Source of the DNA: Mycolicibacter arupensis
GTDB taxonomy: Bacteria > Actinomycetota > Actinomycetes > Mycobacteriales > Mycobacteriaceae
Length of the DNA stretch: 58,467 bases
Assembly (NCBI RefSeq): GCF_002086515.1
Contig: NZ_MVHH01000027.1
Span: 1-58,467, forward strand
Direction of reading: 5' to 3'
Shown: one piece after another, positions 28,532-37,450 of the stretch
Layout: every line of letters starts with the position of its first letter
How positions within the stretch are numbered: position 1 is the first letter of the stretch
The notes under the pieces: model-generated
What the model was told of the DNA's origin: nothing
Databases searched by the model: none
What the model saw: only the letters and a program-made list of their open reading frames with translations
Program-made: the position numbers and the translations under genes

Positions 28532-29497
28532 ATGACTTCCACACCCGATATCGAGGCCGCCCAGCAGGCCGACGACGTCGCGGCGATCGAAGACCTCGAG
28601 CGGATCGAGCTCATCCCGCCCGAATCGCTGATGGCCGAGCACACCGGACGGTGGACTTTCCTCATTCTTGAGGGCGCGGCATTCATGATGCAGGCCATGC
28701 ACCCGGTCATCGCCGAGGTCACTGGTCGCTACTCCGCGGCTTTCCACGGTGACCCCGGCGGCCGGGCGATCCGTTCGGTGGACTCGGTGCTGCGCTGGAC
28801 CTATGGGGGGACCGAGGCTAGAGCAGAAGGTGATCGGGTGCGCGCCCTACACAAGCCGATCACCATGCACAGCGCCGAAACCGGCAAGCAGATCAGCGCC
28901 TTGAACCCGGAGGCCTATCAGTGGGTGATCGCCACCGGCTACATCATCAACGCCCAAGCGGGCCCGCTGATGATCGGTCGCGAGTTCACCACCTCGGAGA
29001 AAGACGAACTGCTCCGCGACAACCGTCGGCTGGCCCGCCTGCTGCACGTACCCATGCGGGGGTACCCCGAGTCTCAGCAGGAGATGGCCGCCTACTACGA
29101 GCAGATGATCAACACCTTGCGAGGCACTCCGCAGGCGCTGCAACTGATCGCGGACCTGCGGTCGGGAAAGGCCGAGCTGCCCCCGGCCGTGCCCACAGTG
29201 CTGGCGCCACTGGTGCAGGCGGCATTGCGCCCCGCGATGCGCTTCAACTATCTGTCGGTGGTGGGCCTGCTTGACCCGCGGCTTCGGGAGAAGCTCGGCG
29301 TCACCTGGAGTCCTGAGGAAGACCGCCAACTCAAACGGACCTACACCGGCATTCGTGTCGCCTATCGGGTGCTGCCCGACCGGCTCACCTATTTCCCGCT
29401 CGCCTATCACGCCCGTAAGCACCATCAGTGCCTGCAGAAGATGAAGCAGCGCCAGGAGAAGTCGTTCGCCTATCGCCTGCCCGAGAACGCCGGCTGA
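28532..29497 (+). CDS. MpaB-type (DUF2236) oxygenase family protein
   Basis: A 321-aa protein of the MpaB/latex-clearing-protein-related DUF2236 family, whose characterised relatives bind a b-type heme. Recognisable parts are LEGAAFMMQAMHPVIAEV near residue 50, RSVDSVLRWTYGG, LHKPITMHSAETG, AYQWVIATGYI and a long helical middle with HVPMRGYPESQQEMAAYY. No signal peptide is seen. ATG 28532 was chosen; a shorter upstream ATG has no support. It is divergent from a TetR gene. A second MpaB/TetR pair lies at 47391-48825. The substrate is unknown. Confidence 0.82.
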   Translation: MTSTPDIEAAQQADDVAAIEDLERIELIPPESLMAEHTGRWTFLILEGAAFMMQAMHPVIAEVTGRYSAAFHGDPGGRAIRSVDSVLRWTYGGTEARAEGDRVRALHKPITMHSAETGKQISALNPEAYQWVIATGYIINAQAGPLMIGREFTTSEKDELLRDNRRLARLLHVPMRGYPESQQEMAAYYEQMINTLRGTPQALQLIADLRSGKAELPPAVPTVLAPLVQAALRPAMRFNYLSVVGLLDPRLREKLGVTWSPEEDRQLKRTYTGIRVAYRVLPDRLTYFPLAYHARKHHQCLQKMKQRQEKSFAYRLPENAG

Positions 29498-29602
29498 CGT
29501 CGCGGGCTAGCCGCATCCTAATCCATTGCATTGGTTATCAATTCAATTCCCTGAGCTGTCGCCAGGAAGTTTCCCATCGTGTGATTAGTGGGCGCGGAAA
29601 AC

Positions 29603-29608
29603 GGGTAT
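29603..29608 (+). promoter_or_regulatory. Candidate GGGTAT (sigma-F/B-type) -10 box
   Basis: GGGTAT lies 55 bases before the GlsB-like stress gene. It equals the -10 of mycobacterial sigma-F promoters, but no good GTTT-type -35 sits 16-17 bases upstream, so support is weak. Confidence 0.25.
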
Positions 29609-29663
29609 GGATCCGGCGCGACGTTGACCGACGGCGCTGACGGCGGTTGAGAAGGAGATCACC

Positions 29664-29963
29664 ATGAACGCAGTGGCGGCCACCGAATTTCTGGCCCGTT
29701 CCACGACGTTGACCAGTGTCGGATGGATCGGCTATATCGTGATCGGCGGTATTGCCGGCTGGATCGCCGGCATCGCCATGAAGACCAAATACGGCTTGGT
29801 TGCCGATGTGGTGGTGGGGGTCGTCGGAGCGTTGATCGGCGGTTTCCTGCTCAGCTTCGTCGTCGACACAGCCAGTGGTGGTTGGTGGTTCACATTGTTC
29901 ACCGCAGTCCTGGGCGCGATCATCTTGCTCTGGCTGCTGCGCCTGTTCGGGCGTGAGGCGTGA
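29664..29963 (+). CDS. GlsB/YeaQ/YmgE-family stress membrane protein
   Basis: A 99-aa membrane protein with three hydrophobic segments (about 18-38, 45-67 and 73-93). The Gly-rich patterns GGIAGWIAGIAMK and VGVVGALIGGFLL mark the transglycosylase-associated/GlsB family. Members are commonly induced by general stress, but their activity is not established. ATG 29664 has GAAGGAG 6 bases upstream. A small lipoprotein gene follows after 14 bp and is probably co-transcribed. Confidence 0.88.
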   Translation: MNAVAATEFLARSTTLTSVGWIGYIVIGGIAGWIAGIAMKTKYGLVADVVVGVVGALIGGFLLSFVVDTASGGWWFTLFTAVLGAIILLWLLRLFGREA

Positions 29964-29977
29964 GGAGTACGGAAGGA

Positions 29978-30265
29978 ATGGCGATGAAGAAGAGCGTTGT
30001 GTTTGCGGCCATGGCGTTGGGGGTGCTGATCTCCAGCGGCTGCTCGGCCTCGGAGGTGATCAACACCGGCGGGGACACGAGGTGCAAAGACTTCGTCGAG
30101 CAGGACCAGAAGAAGCAGGACGACGAGATCGCCAAGATGCTCAAGGACCACAGCGGGGCGGACCCTTCGAATCTGGAGATCTCGGCGACGAGGCTGTCGG
30201 TATCGACCTATTGCAAGACGCTGGGTACGCCGGACAGCAAGATCTCCGAGGCGCCGCACGGCTGA
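29978..30265 (+). CDS. Small lipoprotein, HdeA/HdeB-like cysteine pattern
   Basis: A 95-aa lipoprotein: basic N-terminus MAMKKS, hydrophobic stretch and lipobox LISSGC with the lipidated Cys near residue 22. The mature part is short and charged with two further cysteines (RCKDFVEQDQKKQDD and STYCKTLG). That C-x-D-F ... C pattern recalls acid-stress chaperones HdeA/HdeB, but similarity by eye is weak. Start ATG 29978 follows a GGAAGGA stretch; an upstream in-frame start at 29960 is possible. Downstream of the GlsB-like gene, supporting a stress-related envelope role by context only. Confidence 0.72.
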   Translation: MAMKKSVVFAAMALGVLISSGCSASEVINTGGDTRCKDFVEQDQKKQDDEIAKMLKDHSGADPSNLEISATRLSVSTYCKTLGTPDSKISEAPHG

Positions 30266-30274
30266 TCGGGTACG

Positions 30275-30356
30275 GGTCTACCTGACGGTGATTCCGGCAT
30301 CGATCGCGAGCGCGATCCCGGTGCTGTACCGGCCGGAATCACCGCACAGGTAGACC
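30275..30356. repeat. Large nested inverted repeat
   Basis: Arms 30275-30298 and 30332-30356 pair over about 22 positions with a small bulge. The 33-base loop contains a second perfect hairpin, GATCGCG-AG-CGCGATC (30302-30317). The element starts 10 bases after the lipoprotein stop and probably terminates it, though it is larger than needed. Confidence 0.75.
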
Positions 30357-30472
30357 ATGACATTGCTTCACCCCCGCCGCGTCTGCGCGGCGCTGCCGAC
30401 GAGCGGCGCCAGTATGAACGCGGCCTTGCTGTCGAACTGGCCGGATGGGCGGGTCTGGCCCAGGGGAGCGAA

Positions 30473-30534
30473 CAGCCCCCGGATGACCGGGGGCTGCTCT
30501 GGGGACCCACGGGCCGCGGGTGAATCCGCGGTCC
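30473..30534. terminator. Two hairpins downstream of whiB3
   Basis: CAGCCCCCGG (30473-30482) pairs perfectly with 30487-30496 around ATGA. A second 9-bp stem (30511-30519 with 30526-30534) follows. They sit just beyond the whiB3 stop and likely end its transcript. The stretch 30266-30547 holds only such structures and no gene I can support. Confidence 0.7.
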
Positions 30535-30547
30535 GGCCGGGAAGAAT

Positions 30548-30838
30548 TTAGCCGCTGGGCCGCAGATTGCAGCGCAGCGCCGCGTGCCGCTCGGCTTCTG
30601 ACATGCCGCCCCAGATTCCGTAGGGCTCGCCCACCGCGAGCGCGTGCGTGCGGCACTGCTCGAGCACCGGGCAACTGCGGCACCATTTCTTGGCGTTCTG
30701 TTCACGCTGTGCGCGGGCACGGCCGCGTTCCCCGTCGGGGGGGAAGAACACCGACGAGTCCACCCCTCGACACGCTCCGCGGAGCTGCCAATCCCATACG
30801 TCCGCATTGCGGCCGGGCAACTGCTCAACCTGTGGCAT
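30548..30838 (-). CDS. whiB3: Iron-sulfur redox regulator WhiB3
   Basis: A 96-aa WhiB protein. Cys23, Cys53, Cys56 and Cys62 give the C-x(n)-C-x2-C-x5-C ligand set for a [4Fe-4S] cluster; the GIWGG turn (74-78) and basic tail follow. The N-terminus (MPQVEQLPGRNADVWDWQL) closely resembles H37Rv WhiB3, and position and orientation relative to groEL1 and guaB2 match Rv3416. WhiB3 senses redox state and controls lipid anabolism in M. tuberculosis. ATG 30838 has GAGAGGGG upstream. It is divergent from the Rv3415c-like gene across 256 bp containing a GCGCCGG/CCGGCGC hairpin (30921-30941). Confidence 0.95.
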   Translation of the reverse strand: MPQVEQLPGRNADVWDWQLRGACRGVDSSVFFPPDGERGRARAQREQNAKKWCRSCPVLEQCRTHALAVGEPYGIWGGMSEAERHAALRCNLRPSG

Positions 30839-31094
30839 GGGAACCCCTCTCAAAACGCTGCTCGGCCGGATCGGTGTGAGGCGGCGTGTCGAGCGGTGTC
30901 TGGGTGCTGTGCGTAAAACAGCGCCGGCTGTATTCCGGCGCCGTGCGCGACGGTAACGAAACGATCTGAAGTAAAACCAACGCGATCGTTAAGAAAGGCT
31001 GGCCTAAAAGAGTGGACATTCCGTGAACGTGGATGTTATTCCGCATTCTGAGGAGTGGTGATGCCCCGACGGGACCGCGTAAGGTCGCGCAGCG

Positions 31095-31883
31095 ATGATC
31101 GAAGACCTCGAGACCGCACTGACGGCGGCTGCGTTCGGCAAGGATCCGGGGCGCTGGCCGCTGCCCGCGGCCACGACCGCCCGACAGCGGTGGTTGCGCG
31201 CCGTGGCGGCCGGCGGCCAGGGACGGTATGCCACCGCCGTAGCCGATCTGACGGCGTTGGTGCGCGACGTTCCGGCCGGACCGCTGGCTTCGCTGGCCTA
31301 CAGCACCCGGGGGTCGTTTCTGCGCCAACTCGGTGGGCACGACCTGGCGCGGGGGTTCGACGGCCGTGCGCTGGCGCTGGCCGGTGACGACGTCACCGCA
31401 CGTTCGGATGCGCTGGTCGGGCTGGCCGCCGATGCCCTGGGGGTCGGGCGTTTCGCGGCGTCGGCGGCCCTGTTGGAGCTGGCTCCGGCAGATTCAGGCT
31501 GCGCGCCGCCGCGGCTGGCCGTCCGCCGGCACTGGGTGACCGCGGAACTGGCGATGGTCACCGGCGACGGGATCACCGCGGTGCGCAACGCCGAGCAGGC
31601 ATGCGAGCTGGTGGACGACGTCATGGTGCGCCACCGGGTGAAAAGTCAGGTGGTGCTGGCTGGGGCGCTGTGCTGCGCGGGAAACATCGAGCGGGCCCGC
31701 GCCGTGGCCGACGCCGCACTCCAGGAGACCGGACGGCTGGGTCTGATTCCGTTGCGATGGGCGCTGGCGTGCATGTTGGCTGACATCGGTAGTGCTACCC
31801 GCACGCCTGACGAACTGCGCGGAGTGCGTGATGACGCCGCAGAGCTGGTGCGCCACCGCGGTGGCGCCTGGCAGCGGTCCTGA
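31095..31883 (+). CDS. Conserved helical protein, Rv3415c-like
   Basis: A 262-aa cytosolic, Ala/Leu-rich protein built of helical repeats that look like degenerate TPRs (for example QGRYATAVADLTALV, ADALGVGRFAASAALLELA, GNIERARAVADAALQETG). Position next to whiB3 matches Rv3415c (275 aa as I recall). ATG 31095 lacks a clear Shine-Dalgarno; a GAGGAG further upstream serves an out-of-frame ATG at 31061. The stop TGA directly abuts the stop of the converging DUF5319 gene, exactly where sigD and rsdA would be expected. Function unknown. Confidence 0.78.
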   Translation: MIEDLETALTAAAFGKDPGRWPLPAATTARQRWLRAVAAGGQGRYATAVADLTALVRDVPAGPLASLAYSTRGSFLRQLGGHDLARGFDGRALALAGDDVTARSDALVGLAADALGVGRFAASAALLELAPADSGCAPPRLAVRRHWVTAELAMVTGDGITAVRNAEQACELVDDVMVRHRVKSQVVLAGALCCAGNIERARAVADAALQETGRLGLIPLRWALACMLADIGSATRTPDELRGVRDDAAELVRHRGGAWQRS

Positions 31884-34026
<2,143 letters not shown>

Positions 34027-34033
34027 CGCCGAA

Positions 34034-34082
34034 ACCGACGTTTTGCGGATCGCTTCTCGTACTTTTGCTGCAAAACGTCGGT
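34034..34082. repeat. Palindrome between guaB2 and guaB3
   Basis: ACCGACGTTTTGC (34034-34046) pairs perfectly with 34070-34082 around a 23-base loop. It starts 7 bases after the guaB2 stop and ends 27 bases before guaB3. It may attenuate read-through, or be a member of a dispersed palindromic repeat family. Confidence 0.75.
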
Positions 34083-34109
34083 CTCGCTGAAAGATAAGGG
34101 TGACCCCGC

Positions 34110-35258
34110 ATGCGTGACATGGTTGAGATCGGCATGGGCCGCACCGCCCGCCGGACCTATGAACTCGATGACATCAACATCGTGCCGTCCCGGCGCACGC
34201 GTTCTTCCCAAGATGTGTCCACCGCGTGGCAGCTGGATGCCTACCGGTTCGAGATGCCGGTGCTGGCTCATCCCACCGATGCACTGGTCTCCCCGGAGTT
34301 CGCCATCGAGTTGGGTCGCCTCGGCGGTCTCGGTGTCCTCAACGGCGAAGGGCTGATCGGTCGCCACGCCGATGTCGAGGCCAAGATCGCCCAGGTGACC
34401 GAGGCGGCGGCCAAAGAGCCCGAGCCCGGGGCGGCGATCCGGCTGTTGCAGCAGTTGCACGCGGCCCCGTTGGATCCCGAGTTGCTCGGTGCCGCGGTGG
34501 CGCGGATCAGCGCGGCCGGTGTCACCACCGCGGTGCGGGTGAGTCCGCAGAACGCGGCGGCGCTGACGCCGGCGCTGGTGGCGGCCGGGGTCGACCTGCT
34601 GGTGATTCAGGGCACCATCATCTCCGCTGAGCGAGTGGCCGTGGACCGCGACGGTGCCGGCGAACCGCTCAATCTGAAGACGTTCATCTCCGAGCTGGAC
34701 ATCCCGGTGGTGGCCGGCGGCGTACTCGACCATCGCACCGCCCTGCACCTGATGCGGACCGGCGCGGCCGGGGTGATCGTCGGTTACGGCTCCACCTCCG
34801 GGGTGACCACCTCCGATGAGGTGCTGGGTATCTCGGTGCCGATGGCCACCGCGATCGCCGACGCCGCCGCGGCGCGCCGCGAGTACCTCGACGAGACCGG
34901 CGGGCGCTACGTGCACGTGCTGGCCGATGGCGACATCCACACCTCCGGTGACCTGGCCAAGGCGATCGCCTGCGGGGCCGACGCGGTGGTACTGGGCACG
35001 CCACTGGCGGCCGCGGCCGAGGCGCAGGGCGATGGCTGGTACTGGCCCTCGGCCGCCGCTCATCCCTCCCTGCCGCGTGGCGCGCTGATGCAGGTCGCCT
35101 ACGGGGAACGCCCCGGACTGGCGCAAGTGCTCGAGGGCCCCTCCGACGACCCGTTCGGCTCGCTGAACCTGGTCGGTGGGCTGCGCCGTGCGATGGCCAA
35201 GGCCGGCTACTGCGATCTCAAGGAGTTTCAGAAGGTCGGGCTGACGGTCGGCTCCTGA
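34110..35258 (+). CDS. guaB3: IMPDH-family protein GuaB3
   Basis: A 382-aa barrel protein of the IMPDH/GMP-reductase superfamily without CBS domains. Where GuaB2 has the catalytic GSICTTR loop, this has GYGSTSGVTTSDEV with no Cys, so the covalent IMPDH mechanism is not supported. The nucleotide-binding segments are otherwise kept (VLADGDIHTSGDLAKAIACG). It is the Rv3410c counterpart and follows guaB2 as usual in actinobacteria. Its role is unsettled. ATG 34110 has a weak AAGATAAGGGTG stretch upstream. Confidence 0.93.
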   Translation: MRDMVEIGMGRTARRTYELDDINIVPSRRTRSSQDVSTAWQLDAYRFEMPVLAHPTDALVSPEFAIELGRLGGLGVLNGEGLIGRHADVEAKIAQVTEAAAKEPEPGAAIRLLQQLHAAPLDPELLGAAVARISAAGVTTAVRVSPQNAAALTPALVAAGVDLLVIQGTIISAERVAVDRDGAGEPLNLKTFISELDIPVVAGGVLDHRTALHLMRTGAAGVIVGYGSTSGVTTSDEVLGISVPMATAIADAAAARREYLDETGGRYVHVLADGDIHTSGDLAKAIACGADAVVLGTPLAAAAEAQGDGWYWPSAAAHPSLPRGALMQVAYGERPGLAQVLEGPSDDPFGSLNLVGGLRRAMAKAGYCDLKEFQKVGLTVGS

Positions 35259-35284
35259 GCCCACCAGGTAAGGGCAGCCTATCT

Positions 35285-35317
35285 AGCAAGTTACCGGTCA
35301 GTACGGTCATACTTGCT
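35285..35317 (+). promoter_or_regulatory. Candidate choD operator/promoter
   Basis: AGCAAGT (35285-35291) and ACTTGCT (35311-35317) form an inverted repeat. A looser inner pair ACCG (35293-35296) and CGGT (35304-35307) lies inside. CATACT (35308-35313) could be a -10 box 8 bases before the choD ATG, giving a leaderless mRNA overlapped by the palindrome. It could instead be a hairpin ending guaB3. Confidence 0.45.
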
Positions 35318-35321
35318 GGTT

Positions 35322-37067
35322 ATGGAGCCTGACTATGACGTCCTGATCATCGGCTCGGGTTTCGGTGGCAGCGTGAGCGCGCTGCGGCTGACCGAGAAGG
35401 GCTATCGCGTCGGCGTTTTGGAAGCCGGACGCCGATACGCCGATGCGGATTTCGCCAAGAACTCCTGGCACCTGCGGGAATTCCTGTGGGCGCCGAAACT
35501 GGGTTGCTACGGGATCCAGCGCATTCATCTGCTCAACAACGTCATGGTGCTGGCCGGCGCCGGGGTAGGTGGGGGCTCGCTGAACTACGCCAACACGCTG
35601 TACGTGCCGCCGGAGCCGTTCTTCGCCGATAAGCAGTGGGCGCACATCACCGACTGGCGTGCCGAATTGATGCCGCACTATGACCAGGCGCAGCGCATGC
35701 TCGGGGTGGTCAAGAATCCGACGTTCACCGACGCCGATCGCATCGTCAAGCAGGTCGCCGACGACATGGGGGTCGGCGACACGTTCGTCTCCACCCCGGT
35801 CGGGGTGTTCTTCGGGACCGACGGCGCCCATGGGGCCAAGGAGCCGGGCAAGACGGTGTCCGACCCGTTCTTCGGCGGGGCGGGGCCCAACCGGACCGGG
35901 TGCATCGAATGTGGTGAATGCATGACGGGCTGCCGCTGGGGCGCCAAGAACACCTTGGTGAAGAACTACCTGTATCTGGCCGAATCCGCCGGGGCGCAGG
36001 TGCATCCGATGACGACCGTCACGTCCTTCGAGCAGGGTGGCGACGGGCTGTGGCGGGTGCAGACGGTACGGACCGGTCTGCGGGCACGCCGACACCGCAA
36101 GACCTTCACCGCGCGGTATCTGATTCTGGCCGCGGGCACCTACAACACCCAGCGGTTGCTGTTCAAGATGCGCGACAAGGGCAAGCTGCCCAAGCTGTCC
36201 GACAAGCTCGGAGTGCTCACCCGCACCAACTCCGAATCCATCGTGGGTGCGGCGACGTTGAAGGTCAATCCGGACCTGGACCTGACGCACGGTGTGGCGA
36301 TCACCTCCTCGATTCACCCCACCGCCGACACCCATGTCGAGCCGGTGCGCTATGGCAAGGGCTCCAACGCCATGGGGCTGCTGCAGACGTTGATGACTGA
36401 TGGCACCGGTCCGCAAGGAACCGACACTCCGCGGTGGCGCCAGCTGCTGAACCAGGCCGGCGAAGACCCCCGAAACATCCTGCGGCTGCTCAACCCCAAG
36501 GGGTGGAGCGAGCGCACCGTGATCGCGCTGGTCATGCAGCACCTGGACAACTCGATCACCACGTTCACCAAACGCGGCCGGCTGGGCTTTCGCCGTTACA
36601 CCAGCAAGCAGGGGCACGGCGAGCCCAATCCGAGCTGGATTCCGGTCGGCAACGAAGTCACCCGCCGCATCGCCGCCAAGATCGACGGGGTGGCGGGCGG
36701 CACCTGGGGCGAGCTGTTCAACATCCCGCTCACCGCGCACTTCTTGGGTGGAGCGGCGATCGGCGACAGTCCAGAGCGCGGCGTCATCGACCCGTACCAG
36801 CGGGTGTACGGCTACCCGACCATGGCGGTCATGGACGGCGCGGCGGTCTCGGCCAATCTCGGCGTCAATCCGTCCCTGTCGATCACGGCCCAGGCCGAGC
36901 GGGCCGCATCGCTGTGGCCCAACAAGGGTGAGGCCGATCAGCGGCCGGCCCAAGGCGAGCCCTACCGCCGGCTGGAGCCGATCGCGCCGAAGAACCCGGC
37001 GGTGCCGGACCAGGCTTTCGGCGCGCTGCGTTGGAAGCCCGCCGATTCCGTCGATTCGGCGGGCTGA
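35322..37067 (+). CDS. choD: GMC oxidoreductase, ChoD-type cholesterol oxidase
   Basis: A 581-aa FAD enzyme of the GMC family. The N-terminal FAD motif is IIGSGFGGSVSALRL, followed by LGCYGIQRIHLLNNVMVLAGAG. A cysteine cluster CIECGECMTGC lies near residue 195. The C-terminus carries HFLGGAAIGDSPERGVIDPYQRVYG and a final FAD-contact segment with the likely active-site Asn (SANLGVNPSLSITA). It is the Rv3409c counterpart, annotated as cholesterol oxidase, though true sterol activity of that protein is debated. ATG 35322 has no ribosome site but a -10-like box 8 bases upstream. Confidence 0.9.
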   Translation: MEPDYDVLIIGSGFGGSVSALRLTEKGYRVGVLEAGRRYADADFAKNSWHLREFLWAPKLGCYGIQRIHLLNNVMVLAGAGVGGGSLNYANTLYVPPEPFFADKQWAHITDWRAELMPHYDQAQRMLGVVKNPTFTDADRIVKQVADDMGVGDTFVSTPVGVFFGTDGAHGAKEPGKTVSDPFFGGAGPNRTGCIECGECMTGCRWGAKNTLVKNYLYLAESAGAQVHPMTTVTSFEQGGDGLWRVQTVRTGLRARRHRKTFTARYLILAAGTYNTQRLLFKMRDKGKLPKLSDKLGVLTRTNSESIVGAATLKVNPDLDLTHGVAITSSIHPTADTHVEPVRYGKGSNAMGLLQTLMTDGTGPQGTDTPRWRQLLNQAGEDPRNILRLLNPKGWSERTVIALVMQHLDNSITTFTKRGRLGFRRYTSKQGHGEPNPSWIPVGNEVTRRIAAKIDGVAGGTWGELFNIPLTAHFLGGAAIGDSPERGVIDPYQRVYGYPTMAVMDGAAVSANLGVNPSLSITAQAERAASLWPNKGEADQRPAQGEPYRRLEPIAPKNPAVPDQAFGALRWKPADSVDSAG

Positions 37068-37450
37068 GAGGTTCAAGCGTGTGGCTGCCCGCCTTGAGGT
37101 GTCATTGACGCCGGGCCGGGACTGGTCGACATCAACGGTGCCGGAAGACGGCGGTGGTGCTTTTCTCGACGCCCGCCTCGGTGAGGGACTGCAAGTCTCG
37201 CGAACAGTCATTCAGCTTCGGCAGCAATAATTTTCACGTGCTACCTCCTCAGCCCACGTCCCATTCGGTGGTGGTGAAGTCCCGGGTCGATTGGATGTTG
37301 GCCCCAACCGGCTGAAGGCCTGAGCAACTCCGGCCAGCACTCGCGGATCGGTGCGCGGAAGCGACCGTCGGCACGGTGCCGCCGCTGCGCGTAGGGTTGG
37401 CTTCATGACGTCAGCCGATGTGTGAACAGCGGGAGTTCTCGGTGTGACGA
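37068..37450. other. 383-bp stretch without a supported gene
   Basis: A 49-codon frame from GTG 37081 to a TAA at about 37230 is open but its third-base GC is low for this genome, so I do not call it. TAGGGT (37393-37398) could be a -10 box for the fusion gene downstream. Nothing else recognisable. Confidence 0.5.

Noticed and set aside
31061..31387. ATG 31061 with GAGGAG as start of a protein before the Rv3415c-like gene
   Set aside because: It runs in another frame through the conserved gene and gives an Arg/Gly-rich translation; at best a leader peptide.
37081..37230. Possible 49-aa protein after choD
   Set aside because: Third-codon GC is low for this genome, there is no ribosome site and no similarity I recognise.
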